From: Paraburkholderia aspalathi
GTDB taxonomy: Bacteria > Pseudomonadota > Gammaproteobacteria > Burkholderiales > Burkholderiaceae
Assembly: GCF_900116445.1 (NCBI RefSeq)
Contig: NZ_FPBH01000002.1
Span: 62,001 to 126,000 of the forward strand
DNA: 64,000 nucleotides
Reading direction: 5' to 3'
The position numbers were made by a program, and so were the translations under genes. This document shows, one piece after another, positions 53,921 through 63,596 of the stretch; within the stretch, counting starts at the first letter, position 1, and every line of letters begins with the position of its first letter. The notes under the pieces are model-generated. The model saw only the letters and a list, made by a program, of their open reading frames with translations. It made no database searches and was not told the origin of the DNA.

Positions 53921-55261
53921 GTGAGCGGCACATTTCGTTCGCTGCGTACGTTCAACTACCGGGTCTGGGCCAGCGGTGCGATCGTCTCCAACGTCGGGAC
54001 ATGGATGCAGCGCACGGCACAGGACTGGCTCGTGCTCACTGAACTCACGCATCACAATGCCACCTCCGTGGGCATTGTGATGTCGCTGCAGTTCGGGCCG
54101 CAAATGCTCCTGCTGCCCCTAACCGGCTATGCGGCCGATCATTTCGATCGCCGCAAGCTGCTGTTCGCCACCCAGGGGGCGATGGGCACGTTGGCGTTAT
54201 GCCTCGGGATTCTCACCGTGACCGGCCTCGTGCAATTGTGGCAGGTCTATGTGTTTGCGGGCTTGCTCGGCTGTGTCACCGCGTTCGATTCACCGGCGCG
54301 CCAAACCTTTGTCTCCGATCTGGTGGGAGAAGCCGATCTGTCGAACGCGGTCGCGCTGAACTCCACCTCGTTCAACGCAGCGCGCATGATCGGGCCTGCC
54401 GTCGCAGGGCTATTGATCGCCTCAGTGGGCACGGGCTGGGTGTTTCTGATCAACGGGCTCTCCTTCGTCGCCGTACTCGGTTCGCTGCGCATGCTGCGCA
54501 TCAGCGAACTGAATGTGAAACCACGTGCAACACGCACGCGCGGCAGCTTCGTGGAAGGTTTCAAGTATGTGTGGCGCCGTCCCGATCTGAAGGCCGCGCT
54601 GTTGATGATGTTTCTGATCGGGACGTTCGGGTTGAACTTCCCGATCTTCATCTCGACCATGTCGGTCACCGCTTTTCATGCGGGCGCGAGTCAATACGGC
54701 GTGCTGAGCTCGACCATGGCGATCGGTTCGGTAACCGGTGCGCTGCTCTCCGCACGCAGAGCGAAGCCTCGCATGGCTCTTCTGCTCGGCGCAGCGGCCG
54801 TTTTCGGCGTGGGCTGCACGATCGCCTCGCTCATGCCGAACTACGTCTTGTTCGGCCTGGCGCTCATCGTGGTTGGCGTGGCGACGCAGACCTTCAACAC
54901 GTCGACGAACAGCCTCGTGCAAATCTCCACCGAGCCGGCCATGCGTGGCCGGGTCATCGCGATCCTGCTGGCCATCGCCCTGGGCGGCACGCCACTCGGC
55001 GCGCCGGTGGTGGGTTGGGTCGCGGATCGCTTCGGTCCGCGTTGGGCGCTCGGCGTCGGCGCTGCATCGGGTTTCACGGCGGCGGTCGTCGGCTTGATGT
55101 ATCTGGTCAAGTATCGTCAGTTGCGCGTGTATGTCGAGGCTGGGCGTTTGCGCTACAGCATCGATGATCCGCGCCAGGCGCCGCCTTATGTCAGTCCCGT
55201 CACGGCAGTACAGAATGCCGTGTTGCATGAAGCCGAAGAGGATACGTCGGCTGGGGTTTGA
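53921..55261 (+). CDS. MFS transporter (DHA3 / EntS-like)
   Basis: A 446-residue transporter with about 12 membrane segments, of the DHA3 type (FNYRVWASGAIVSNVGTWMQRTAQDWLVL; GYAADHFDRRKLLFATQG). It starts with GTG at 53921, 55 bases after the hydrolase gene. It probably exports the compound sensed by the MarR protein. The last 45 residues are a soluble tail. Confidence 0.88.
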   Translation: MSGTFRSLRTFNYRVWASGAIVSNVGTWMQRTAQDWLVLTELTHHNATSVGIVMSLQFGPQMLLLPLTGYAADHFDRRKLLFATQGAMGTLALCLGILTVTGLVQLWQVYVFAGLLGCVTAFDSPARQTFVSDLVGEADLSNAVALNSTSFNAARMIGPAVAGLLIASVGTGWVFLINGLSFVAVLGSLRMLRISELNVKPRATRTRGSFVEGFKYVWRRPDLKAALLMMFLIGTFGLNFPIFISTMSVTAFHAGASQYGVLSSTMAIGSVTGALLSARRAKPRMALLLGAAAVFGVGCTIASLMPNYVLFGLALIVVGVATQTFNTSTNSLVQISTEPAMRGRVIAILLAIALGGTPLGAPVVGWVADRFGPRWALGVGAASGFTAAVVGLMYLVKYRQLRVYVEAGRLRYSIDDPRQAPPYVSPVTAVQNAVLHEAEEDTSAGV

Positions 55262-55630
55262 GGGGTGCTGCGCGGAACGCGTCGAAGCAGCGGAGCGCCC
55301 CGTTATTTCGTCGAGCAACGCGCCCTGCCCACAGCTATACTCGTGTGCATCATGAAGCCCGCCGCATGGTCATCCAGCCGCAGTTGCCACGCCGATCCGG
55401 CGTGCGCGCACGCGCGCCTCGCCACGGCACGCCTCAATCCCCTGCTGAACGTGATTCTCGCTTTCTGGGCGATCTGGCATTGCCGTCACGCACGTCCCCC
55501 GTTGTTCTCCCTGCATCCGCTCGTCTGAACTGAATCCGACGCCGCCATCCGCGGCTCTTCCGATTTTTTCGTCGCTCCGCGCGCCTGATGCGGAGGACGA
55601 GGCACGCGCCAATGCGCAGAGAGAACCGAC
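55262..55630. other. Intergenic stretch upstream of glutamine-synthetase-like gene
   Basis: 369 bases between the MFS gene and the glutamine-synthetase-like gene. A 58-codon frame (ATG 55352 to stop 55528) has no clear ribosome site and an amino-acid content rich in Arg, His and Ala with one hydrophobic patch; I do not call it a gene. A long leader or promoter region is the simpler reading. Confidence 0.5.
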
Positions 55631-56995
55631 ATGCAATTCGCCCACGAACAGGAAGCGCTGAGTTTCCTCGAACAGAATCCCGATATCGATCTGATCGAAC
55701 TCTTTATCGTCGACGCCGCCGGCGTGCCGCGCGGCAAGCTGCTTCATCGTGAAGAACTACTCGCCGTGTATCGCAGCGGACGGCCGCTGCCGAGCGCGAT
55801 CATGAATCTGACCATCAACGGCGACGACACCGAGGACAGCGGCCTCGTCTGGGACGTGGGCGATATCGACTGCCGCGCCTATCCGCTGCCGGGCAGCCTC
55901 GTGCGCCTGCCGTGGCGCAAGATGCCGACCGCCGCCGTGCAGGTTCAGATGCATCCCGAAGAAGGCCTGCCCGCCGGCGTCGCCGATCCGCGGCAACTGC
56001 TTGCGCGCATCGTCGATGATCTACAAGCGGAGGGTTTCTTTCCGGTGATGGCGTGCGAACTCGAGTTCTATCTGCTGGATGCAAAACTCGATGCACAGGG
56101 CCGTCCGCAGCCCGCGCTCGATACCGACGGCCGCCGTCCGCGAACAACCCAGGTGTATGGCCTGCGCGAACTCGAACAGATCGAGCCGTTCCTGAAGGAT
56201 CTCTACGATGCCTGCCGTGAACAGAACATTCCGGTACGCACCGCGATTTCCGAATACGCGCCGGGCCAGGTCGAGATCACACTCGAACACGGCCCCGCGC
56301 TCGAAGCGATGGATCACGCCGTGCGCTACAAGCGCATCGTCAAGGGCGTCGCGAATGCGCACGGCATGAACGCATGTTTCATGGCCAAGCCGTTCGCCGA
56401 TATCGCAGGTTCTGGCATGCACATGCACGTCAGCCTCGCCAATGAAGCCGGCGACAACCTCTTCGCCTCCGAAGACAAAGCCGGCACGCCACTGCTGCGC
56501 CAGGCCGTGGGTGGCATGTTGCACGGCCTGCTCGATTCGATGCTGATGTTCTGCCCGAACGCGAACTCGTATCGCCGCTTCCAGGCAAACAGCTATGCGC
56601 CGTGCACGCCGACATGGGGTGTCGATAACCGCACAGTCAGCCTGCGCGTGCCGGGCGGCCCGGCGCCGAGCCGGCACGTCGAGCATCGCGTGTGTGGCGC
56701 CGATGCGAATCCGTATCTCGCTGCCGCGGCCATTCTTGCGGCCTCGCACCACGGCATTCGCGAGCGCCTCGACCCGGGCGCACCGATCGAAGGCAACGGT
56801 TATGCGCAAGCCACCACACTGCTGCCGACCGACTGGTTAAGCGCCTTGAACGCACTCGAACAGTCAGACTGGGCGAGGGACGTATTTGGCACAAAATTCC
56901 TTAAGGTGTTCCTCGCGATCAAGCGCGCCGAGTATCGGCAGTTCATGGGCGAAGTCGGTGAACAGGACTGGCGCTGGTATTTGAACCAGGCTTGA
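55631..56995 (+). CDS. Glutamine-synthetase-family enzyme, gamma-glutamylpolyamine synthetase (PuuA) type
   Basis: A 454-residue GS-fold ligase. ACELEFYLL carries the metal glutamates, GSGMHMHVSL the catalytic metal histidine loop, PNANSYRRF and the adenine-loop region RVPGGPAPSRHVEHRVCGADANPYL the ATP and glutamate sites. The sequence lacks the adenylylation Tyr context of GlnA-I and fits the PuuA-like group that glutamylates amines such as putrescine or ethanolamine. No other puu gene adjoins, though the FAD oxidoreductase at 33994 is PuuB-like. Confidence 0.85.
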   Translation: MQFAHEQEALSFLEQNPDIDLIELFIVDAAGVPRGKLLHREELLAVYRSGRPLPSAIMNLTINGDDTEDSGLVWDVGDIDCRAYPLPGSLVRLPWRKMPTAAVQVQMHPEEGLPAGVADPRQLLARIVDDLQAEGFFPVMACELEFYLLDAKLDAQGRPQPALDTDGRRPRTTQVYGLRELEQIEPFLKDLYDACREQNIPVRTAISEYAPGQVEITLEHGPALEAMDHAVRYKRIVKGVANAHGMNACFMAKPFADIAGSGMHMHVSLANEAGDNLFASEDKAGTPLLRQAVGGMLHGLLDSMLMFCPNANSYRRFQANSYAPCTPTWGVDNRTVSLRVPGGPAPSRHVEHRVCGADANPYLAAAAILAASHHGIRERLDPGAPIEGNGYAQATTLLPTDWLSALNALEQSDWARDVFGTKFLKVFLAIKRAEYRQFMGEVGEQDWRWYLNQA

Positions 56996-57036
56996 TTGCT
57001 TGTCACTGCGTGCTGCGTGCATGTTGCTGATTCATT

Positions 57037-57072
57037 AAAAAAGCCGCGCCTGAAATCAGGCGCGGCTTTTTT
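57037..57072. terminator. Bidirectional rho-independent terminator
   Basis: AAAAAAGCCGCGCCTGA (57037-57053), AA, TCAGGCGCGGCTTTTTT (57056-57072): a perfect 17-bp stem with A- and T-tracts on each side, between the convergent glutamine-synthetase-like and mmsA genes. It can end transcription from both directions. Confidence 0.93.
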
Positions 57073-57097
57073 GACTACGGCAATACAGTTCTATTGC

Positions 57098-58621
57098 TTA
57101 CTTCGCCACCGGCATCGTGAACTCAGCACCCTTCGCGATGCTATCCGGCCAGCGCTGCATGATGCTCTTGTAGCGTGTGTAGAAACGCACGCCTTCTTCG
57201 CCATACGCGTGGTGATCGCCGAACAGCGAACGCTTCCAGCCGCCGAACGAGTGCCATGCCATCGGCACCGGAATCGGCACATTGATGCCGACCATGCCCA
57301 CCTGAATCTGCCGGCCGAACGCACGCGCCACACCGCCATCCGACGTAAAGAGCGACACGCCATTGCCGAACTCGTGCGCATTGATCAGCTCGACCGCGCT
57401 CGCGAAATCGGGCACACGCACCACCGCCAGCACCGGGCCGAAGATTTCTTCCTTGTAGATCTTCATCTCGGTACCGACCTGGTCGAACAGCGTCCCGCCG
57501 ATAAAGAAACCGTCCGCATTCGTGACCGGATGCGCGCGGCCATCGACGATAAGCTTCGCGCCTTCCGCCACGCCCGAGTCGATATAGCCGGCCACCTTGG
57601 CCTTATGTTCAGCGGTAACCAGCGGACCCATTTCGGCGTCGAGGTTCTCGCCGTTCTTGATCACCAGAGACTTCACGCGCGGCACGAGACGCTCGATCAG
57701 TTCATCGGCGACATTGCCCACCGCCACCGCGACCGAGATCGCCATGCAGCGCTCGCCTGCCGAACCGTAGGCAGCGCCGATCAGGGCGTCCACCGCCTGG
57801 TCCAGATCGGCGTCCGGCATCACCACCAGATGATTCTTCGCGCCGCCGAGCGCCTGCACGCGCTTGCCGCGCTTCGATGCTTCCGTATAGATATATTCGG
57901 CGATCGGCGTGGACCCGACAAACGACAGCGCCGCGACGTCCGGGTGTTCAATCAGCGCATCCACGGCTACCTTGTCGCCGTTCACGACGTTGAACACGCC
58001 ATCAGGCAAACCGGCTTCCTTCAGCAGCTCGGCAATGCGCAACGAAGCCGACGGGTCACGCTCCGACGGCTTCAGCACGAACGTGTTGCCGCAAGCGAGT
58101 GCGACCGGGAACATCCACATCGGCACCATTACCGGGAAATTGAACGGCGTGATCCCTGCCACTACGCCCAGCGCCTGACGCAGATTCCAGTTGTCGATGC
58201 CGCCGCCGATCTGGTCGGTGAAATCGGTCTTCAGCAGATTCGGAATGCCGCAAGCGAACTCGACCACTTCGATGCCGCGCACCACCTCACCTTGCGCGTC
58301 CGTGAACACCTTGCCGTGTTCGCGGGTGATCAGCATCGCCAGTTCGTCGTGATGCTTGTTCAGCAGTTCCTTGAACTTGAACAGAATGCGGGCGCGCTTG
58401 ATCGGCGCGGTTTCGCTCCAGGCGGGAAAGGCGGCCTTGGCGGCCTTGACCGCCGCGTCCACTTCCTCGACCGATGCCAAAGCGACCGAGCCGGTCACCT
58501 GGCCCGTGGCGGGATTGAACACGTCCTTGAAGCGGCCGCTGGTCGACGCAGCCGGTGCGCCGCTGATGTAATGCCCCAACTGTTGCACCGACAACTTCGC
58601 TTGTTCGTTCACTGCATTCAT
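57098..58621 (-). CDS. mmsA: CoA-acylating methylmalonate-semialdehyde dehydrogenase
   Basis: A 507-residue ALDH of the MmsA group. Catalytic Cys292 in [11 protein letters not shown] and the [23 protein letters not shown] region are diagnostic. It converts methylmalonate semialdehyde (from valine) or malonate semialdehyde (from beta-alanine or inositol) to propionyl- or acetyl-CoA with NAD and CoA. GAGGAA before the ATG at 58621 decides the start. No partner mmsB or aminotransferase gene adjoins. Confidence 0.92.
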   Translation of the reverse strand: MNAVNEQAKLSVQQLGHYISGAPAASTSGRFKDVFNPATGQVTGSVALASVEEVDAAVKAAKAAFPAWSETAPIKRARILFKFKELLNKHHDELAMLITREHGKVFTDAQGEVVRGIEVVEFACGIPNLLKTDFTDQIGGGIDNWNLRQALGVVAGITPFNFPVMVPMWMFPVALACGNTFVLKPSERDPSASLRIAELLKEAGLPDGVFNVVNGDKVAVDALIEHPDVAALSFVGSTPIAEYIYTEASKRGKRVQALGGAKNHLVVMPDADLDQAVDALIGAAYGSAGERCMAISVAVAVGNVADELIERLVPRVKSLVIKNGENLDAEMGPLVTAEHKAKVAGYIDSGVAEGAKLIVDGRAHPVTNADGFFIGGTLFDQVGTEMKIYKEEIFGPVLAVVRVPDFASAVELINAHEFGNGVSLFTSDGGVARAFGRQIQVGMVGINVPIPVPMAWHSFGGWKRSLFGDHHAYGEEGVRFYTRYKSIMQRWPDSIAKGAEFTMPVAK

Positions 58622-58792
58622 TTCGTTCCTCGTGTTCGGGATAGGCCGCAAGGGTTGATCCGCCAACTGTATCGACGGCGCCGGTCATATTCCCGATACA
58701 GCACAATAAAACCGCGCCTCACTGTATTGTTTTTCACGAGGCAACTGTACTGGCCGACGAGGTTGGCGCAACTTCAGGAAAAACCGCTCAAC

Positions 58793-59872
58793 TCAGCGCC
58801 ATTGCTCGGTCAATTCATTGGCCAACACCATCTTTTCGCGGACGAGCTCGATAAAGCCGGCGTCCGCGCCGTTCTGGGCTTTGAGGAATTTCAGCGCCGC
58901 GGAATGAACGGCTCGCATCGACCGGCCGTCGATCCCAGCCATGCGCGCCGCGCTGCGACGCGTTTCCTCGACCAGATCGCGCGCGCTGCTGAAGTCGGGT
59001 GACAGACCGGTCTGCGCTTCGAACCCGGCGCGCAATCCGGCCGCATACTCACGCGACGGCCCCAGCCGGTCGATGTCGATCATCAGATCGACGCCGTCGG
59101 CCATGCGCAACGCACAGAGAATCCATAGCGCGACGAACGCCCGATATGCGTTATTGCCTTCCGCCGTGCGCGCGTATTGCTCGCACACCATGGCGTAAGC
59201 GTCATCCGACGTAGGCACGCCAGGCGGCAAACTCACGCCGCAGATTTCGATGGCCTGCCGGACCAGCGGCTCCGTCTGGTTCAGACCCAGCACGCGAAAC
59301 GGCGCGGCCACGAAAAACGAATTGCTCCATTGCTGATTGAGCAGCCACCCCGAGGCGAACTGCGAAGCGGGATTGCGCAACACGGCTGCGTGCATGATCT
59401 GCGGGAACGCTTGCTTGAGCCACGGCAGCCGGCCCGACGAACGGCAAAACTTGAAGACGGGTACGCTGCCGTGCTCAGCGGTGCGTTCCCACAGGTTGGC
59501 CAGATAGGCCTGCAAGGCGGGGAATTCCGCGTCGGGTGCAGGCGCAAAGCGGTCGGTGCCGAAGCGCTTCCTGTATCCGGCTACGCCGCGTGCGCTCTCC
59601 TGGAGAAACGGCCGATACTCTTCGAAATACGGCGCGGCGAGCGGCGGGTGTCCAGAAGTTAATGTAGGGCGGGACGCAGAAACGTCGGCGAGGCTCAGAT
59701 CGGCGAGCACGTTGCTGAACGGTTCATAGAATCCGGTGACGGAATCGAGTGCGCGCAGACGCGACCAGACCCACGTTCCTGCGCTGCGCCAGCCCGTGTG
59801 CAGGAATACCCCCTGTTTCAGGGCATTTTGTTGCGCGGCGGCGCCCGGACTCGTTCCTCGTGACAACGACAT
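58793..59872 (-). CDS. Sulfotransferase-like protein, function unknown
   Basis: A 359-residue protein. FLHTGWRSAGTWVWSRLR (23-40) resembles the 5'-phosphosulfate loop of PAPS sulfotransferases (GxPRSGTTWL) and HAAVLRNPASQFASGWL (161-177) the 3'-phosphate-binding strand-helix. The Lys/Arg usually present in the loop is Arg29. So a sulfotransferase fold is likely and an active enzyme possible. The ATG at 59872 is preferred to the TTG at 59887. The gene stands alone; 171 bases separate it from mmsA upstream of that gene's start. Confidence 0.6.
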   Translation of the reverse strand: MSLSRGTSPGAAAQQNALKQGVFLHTGWRSAGTWVWSRLRALDSVTGFYEPFSNVLADLSLADVSASRPTLTSGHPPLAAPYFEEYRPFLQESARGVAGYRKRFGTDRFAPAPDAEFPALQAYLANLWERTAEHGSVPVFKFCRSSGRLPWLKQAFPQIMHAAVLRNPASQFASGWLLNQQWSNSFFVAAPFRVLGLNQTEPLVRQAIEICGVSLPPGVPTSDDAYAMVCEQYARTAEGNNAYRAFVALWILCALRMADGVDLMIDIDRLGPSREYAAGLRAGFEAQTGLSPDFSSARDLVEETRRSAARMAGIDGRSMRAVHSAALKFLKAQNGADAGFIELVREKMVLANELTEQWR

Positions 59873-60093
59873 GGGACTTCTCTTCAAATGGAAGCAACAA
59901 CGATTCGACGGAAGGCGGGTGCTGCCCGCCCCACCTGGTTCAAGTGCACACTGAAGTGCACACTTTAGCCGTTCAAGCTGTCGGCTTCGTTACGGACGTA
60001 TCAGTTTACCTTGCAAGAACGTCTTGTGACGCACTGGAACAGCGCATCCAAACGCTTTAAGCTGCCAGACTCCCGAACTCAAAAGCTTCTGCC

Positions 60094-60999
60094 ATGAACG
60101 ACTCGGCCGATATCCGGTTTCTGCTGGCCATCCGCGAAAGTGGCAGCCTGATCGCCGCGGCGCGAAAACTGGGTCTGTCGCCCTCGGCGGTGACCCAGCG
60201 CCTGCAGCAGCTCGAAAAGAAACTGGACACGCAGCTGGTGACCCGCACGGCGCGCCGTTTGCAGTTCACGGAAGAAGGCGCGCTCCTATGCGAACGCGGC
60301 GCCGAACTGGTCGAGCAGTTCGACTCGCTGTTCGAAGACCTGCAGACACGCCGGGGCGGCCTGGTCGGCACGCTGAAAATCAATGCGCCGCTGGGCTTCG
60401 GCCGGCGTCACCTCGCGCCAGCCATCGCCGACTTCCAGCAGCAAAACCCGGACATCGACGTGGCGCTCACACTGTCCGACCAGCCCTTGACCGACACGAT
60501 AGACCGCTTCGACATCGTCGTGCATATCGGCGACTTGCCGGTATCGAATCTGGTCGGCTATGCGATTGCGCCGAATGCGCGCTTCGTCTGCGCCGCGCCC
60601 GCGCTGCTCAAACGTACTGGTCAACCGGAGTCGCCGGAAGACTTGAGCAAGCTGCCGTGCATCGTGCTGCGCGAGAACAACGAGGACGTCTCGCTGTGGC
60701 AGTTCAGCAAGGGCCGCACACGCCGCAGCGTGCGCGTTTCTCCGCATCTGAGCTGCAACGACGGCGATGTGATCCGCCAGTGGGCTTGCGAAGGCCGCGG
60801 CGTAATCCTGCGCTCCGAATGGGACGTGGCCGAGGACATCGCGAAGGGACGACTCGTGCGTTTGCTGCAAGGCTGGAAGACACCAGACGCCGACGTGATC
60901 GCCCTCACGCATCAGCGAACGGGAATGCCTGCTCGCACGCGACATTTCATGCAATACCTGCAGGGTCGATTCAGGCCGCTGCCGCCGTGGAGAAGATAA
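60094..60999 (+). CDS. LysR-family regulator
   Basis: A 301-residue LysR protein with helix-turn-helix LIAAARKLGLSPSAVTQRLQQLE (about 19-41) and the usual GTLKINAPLGFGRRHLAP entry to the effector domain, of the type often regulating D-amino-acid or hydroxyaspartate lyase genes. It is followed on the same strand by HAD and DSD-type genes after 130 bases. An inverted repeat in that gap is its likely target. Confidence 0.88.
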   Translation: MNDSADIRFLLAIRESGSLIAAARKLGLSPSAVTQRLQQLEKKLDTQLVTRTARRLQFTEEGALLCERGAELVEQFDSLFEDLQTRRGGLVGTLKINAPLGFGRRHLAPAIADFQQQNPDIDVALTLSDQPLTDTIDRFDIVVHIGDLPVSNLVGYAIAPNARFVCAAPALLKRTGQPESPEDLSKLPCIVLRENNEDVSLWQFSKGRTRRSVRVSPHLSCNDGDVIRQWACEGRGVILRSEWDVAEDIAKGRLVRLLQGWKTPDADVIALTHQRTGMPARTRHFMQYLQGRFRPLPPWRR

Positions 61000-61036
61000 C
61001 GCGTGAAACGTGACGAATTACGTCGCGGATGGCGCA

Positions 61037-61101
61037 TTCAGCCAAACTGAATCTTAGAGTTACCTTGGCTGAACTCCGCGCGAGTGATGAAACTTTATAA
61101 T
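61037..61101 (+). promoter_or_regulatory. Inverted repeat and -10 box upstream of the HAD/DSD pair
   Basis: TTCAGCCAA (61037-61045) and TTGGCTGAA (61065-61073) are perfect 9-bp arms with 19 bases between. TATAAT at 61096-61101 matches the -10 consensus. No clear -35 is spaced for it, consistent with activator dependence on a LysR protein bound at the repeat. Confidence 0.5.
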
Positions 61102-61129
61102 CGGCTCACCGTTCCTCGCCGGTTAAACC

Positions 61130-61807
61130 ATGACTTCCATCTCGACTCCGACCGCCTACCCCAAGGCCGTCCTCTTCGACCTCCTGACCGCCCTGCTCGA
61201 TTCGTGGACGTCATGGAATCACGCCGCGGGGTCCGAACAGCTGGGCCATGCGTGGCGCGCCGCCTATTTGCGTCTGACCTACGGCTGCGGCCGCTACATT
61301 GCGTACGAACAATTGGTGCGTGAGGCGGCCGCCGAAGTTGGACTGCCTGAATCCGTCGCGCTTGCGCTCGAAGTCGACTGGCTGAAACTTACCCCATGGA
61401 GCGGCGCTCTCGACGCCTTGCACGCACTCCGCCCGCATTGCAAACTGGCAATTGTCACCAACTGCTCCATCCGCCTCGGTACGCAGGCTGCCGGGATTTT
61501 CCCAATCCACTGGGACGCGATCGTCACCGCCGAAGAAGCCGGCATGTACAAGCCGGACCCGTTGCCTTACCGGCTCGCGCTCGGCAAACTTGGCGTAGAC
61601 GCCCATGAAGCCGCGTTCGTGGCCGGTTCCAGCTACGACATGTTCGGCACAGCCGCGGTCGGGTTGAGGACATACTGGCACAACCGCGTGAGTCTGCCGC
61701 TGGTGGCGGGAGCACAGCCGCCCGAAATCGAGGCGCCCACGCTCGACTCGCTGGTCCCATGGCTCGGCCAGTTCGGCCAGACCGAAAGCCACTCCGTTCC
61801 CCGGTGA
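61130..61807 (+). CDS. HAD-superfamily hydrolase (haloacid-dehalogenase-like motif I)
   Basis: A 225-residue HAD protein. Motif I reads AVLFDLLTAL, with Asp17 as nucleophile but Leu two residues later instead of the Asp of phosphatases; VTNCS is motif II, KPDPLPY motif III lysine, and GSSYDMFGTAAVG motif IV. The missing second aspartate points toward dehalogenase-like or other non-phosphatase chemistry. It is 4 bases from the next gene, indicating one operon. Confidence 0.82.
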   Translation: MTSISTPTAYPKAVLFDLLTALLDSWTSWNHAAGSEQLGHAWRAAYLRLTYGCGRYIAYEQLVREAAAEVGLPESVALALEVDWLKLTPWSGALDALHALRPHCKLAIVTNCSIRLGTQAAGIFPIHWDAIVTAEEAGMYKPDPLPYRLALGKLGVDAHEAAFVAGSSYDMFGTAAVGLRTYWHNRVSLPLVAGAQPPEIEAPTLDSLVPWLGQFGQTESHSVPR

Positions 61808-61811
61808 AACC

Positions 61812-62948
61812 ATGAAACTCGAGCATATCGACACCCCTGCCGCGCTGATCGACATCCCCCGGATGCAGAAGAACATCGCGAGAATGCAGGGACATATGAA
61901 CGCACTGGGCGTCGCATTCCGTCCACACGTCAAGACCACCAAATGCATCGACGTTGTCCGTGCGCAGATCGCCGCCGGCGCGCGCGGCATCACGGTCTCG
62001 ACCCTCAAAGAGGCGGAAGCCTTCTTCGCGGCCGGCGTCAGCGATATTCTCTACGCGGTCAGCATCGCCCCTTCAAAGCTGCCGCGAGCACTGGCGCTGC
62101 GCCGCCAGGGTTGCGATCTGAAGCTGGTGGCCGACAATCCGACCGCCGCTGCAGCCATCGCCGCCTTCGCGGACCAGCATGGCGAATCCTTTGAGGTGTG
62201 GATCGAGGTGGACACGGATGGCCACCGCTCAGGGATTACGCCGGAACAGGACACACTGATCGAAGTCGGCCGGATTCTGCACGAGAACGGCGTCAAGGTG
62301 GGCGGCGTGATGACTCACGCCGGTTCCAGCTATGAGCTTCATACGCCGGAGGCGCTCGCCGCGCTGGCGGAGCAGGAACGCGCCGGCTGCGTGCGCGCGG
62401 CGCAACGGTTGCGCGACGCAGGCATTCCGTGCCCAGCGGTGAGCGTCGGGTCGACGCCCACGGCGCTGGCCGCCGAGCAACTGGATGGCGTGACCGAAGT
62501 GCGGGCGGGTGTCTACGTTTTCTTCGATCTGGTCATGCACAACGTCGGCGTGTGCGCGCTTGAAGATATCGCGCTGAGTGTGCTCGCGACCGTGATCGGG
62601 CATCAGGCGGACAAAGGCTGGGCGATTCTCGACGCAGGCTGGATGGCGATGAGCCGTGACCGCGGCACCTCGAAGCAGCCGCACGATTTCGGCTACGGCC
62701 AGCCATGTTTATTGAACGGGACACCGCTTGGCGGTTTTGTCGTGAGCGGCGCCAATCAGGAGCACGGGATTCTGTCGTCGTCGGAAGACGGTGAGCCTGT
62801 GGACGACATCGCGCAGCGCTTTCCCATCGGCATGAAGCTGCGTATCCTGCCCAATCACGCGTGCGCGACCGGTGCACAGTTCACCGAGTATCACGCGGTG
62901 TCGGCGAATGGCGGCAGCGTCGAGTGGAGGCGATTTCAGGGGTGGTAA
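61812..62948 (+). CDS. DSD1 / D-threonine-aldolase-type PLP enzyme
   Basis: A 378-residue fold-type III PLP enzyme. Lys41 in FRPHVKTTK binds PLP; HAGSSYE and SVGSTPT hold the phosphate, and PNHACAT (about 345-351) gives the His/Cys metal site near the C-terminus. Relatives are D-serine dehydratase, D-threonine aldolase and D-threo-3-hydroxyaspartate dehydratase. It is coupled to the HAD gene and lies downstream of a LysR gene, so a D-hydroxy-amino-acid is the probable substrate and inducer. Confidence 0.85.
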   Translation: MKLEHIDTPAALIDIPRMQKNIARMQGHMNALGVAFRPHVKTTKCIDVVRAQIAAGARGITVSTLKEAEAFFAAGVSDILYAVSIAPSKLPRALALRRQGCDLKLVADNPTAAAAIAAFADQHGESFEVWIEVDTDGHRSGITPEQDTLIEVGRILHENGVKVGGVMTHAGSSYELHTPEALAALAEQERAGCVRAAQRLRDAGIPCPAVSVGSTPTALAAEQLDGVTEVRAGVYVFFDLVMHNVGVCALEDIALSVLATVIGHQADKGWAILDAGWMAMSRDRGTSKQPHDFGYGQPCLLNGTPLGGFVVSGANQEHGILSSSEDGEPVDDIAQRFPIGMKLRILPNHACATGAQFTEYHAVSANGGSVEWRRFQGW

Positions 62949-63011
62949 GAGACTGGCCATGGCCTGCGCGAGCGCAGTTCATCGCCAGAAATTAACCAAC
63001 AACGCGCTGCT

Positions 63012-63464
63012 TCACTCCTCCTCGTCTTCCAGCCCGGCAAGCAGATCGTCGACCGCGCGATACACGCGCTCGACGATTTCCGGCCCCACCTTGCGCTCCA
63101 GTTCGCGATAGTGCGCCTCGAGATCCTTCGAGATCACGCGCACCAGGTCCACGCTCGTATCAGTGAGCGACACCAGCACACGCCGCTGGTCTTCCGCGAA
63201 ACGCTCCTTGGTCACCAGCTCCATACTCTCCATACGCGCGAGCACACCCGCCATGCTCGGGCTCGAAATCGTGCAGATATCGGAGATGTGACGCGGCTCC
63301 ATCGGCCCGTGCTCGTTGAGCGCGCGAATCACGCGCCATTGCTGCTCGGTCAGTCCGTGCGCGGTAATCAATGGCCGGAAACGCTCCATCATTTTTTCTC
63401 TGGCGCGCAGCAACAGCATGGGCAGGTTGCGGTGCAAAACTCGGGTAGAAGCAGATGCGGACAT
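63012..63464 (-). CDS. hpaR: MarR-family regulator of homoprotocatechuate degradation
   Basis: A 150-residue MarR protein close to HpaR: LPMLLLRAREKMMERFRPLI start, GLTEQQWRVIRALNEHGPMEPRHISDICTISSPSMAGVLARMESM core. It is divergent from an HpaG-type isomerase gene with a perfect palindrome between them. HpaR represses the meta-cleavage genes for homoprotocatechuate (3,4-dihydroxyphenylacetate) until the inducer binds. Confidence 0.9.
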   Translation of the reverse strand: MSASASTRVLHRNLPMLLLRAREKMMERFRPLITAHGLTEQQWRVIRALNEHGPMEPRHISDICTISSPSMAGVLARMESMELVTKERFAEDQRRVLVSLTDTSVDLVRVISKDLEAHYRELERKVGPEIVERVYRAVDDLLAGLEDEEE

Positions 63465-63557
63465 GGCAGATAAATTAAAAGCAGCTGTCGAGGCTTAAGG
63501 GAAAACCCGCGATCGGCCGACAGGCTATTGACCGTGGATGATATCAAGCGCAATACT

Positions 63558-63571
63558 ACTAACATGTTAGT
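63558..63571. promoter_or_regulatory. Candidate HpaR operator
   Basis: ACTAACATGTTAGT is a perfect 14-bp palindrome, 25 bases before the hpaG start and 93 bases from hpaR. Position and symmetry fit a MarR dimer site controlling both genes. Confidence 0.7.
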
Positions 63572-63596
63572 GTTTTTGCCGAGAGACAGCTAATTT

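Noticed and set aside
55352..55528. A 58-codon frame as a leader peptide of the glutamine-synthetase-like gene
   Set aside because: No ribosome site, no run of regulatory codons and no attenuator-like hairpins could be seen.
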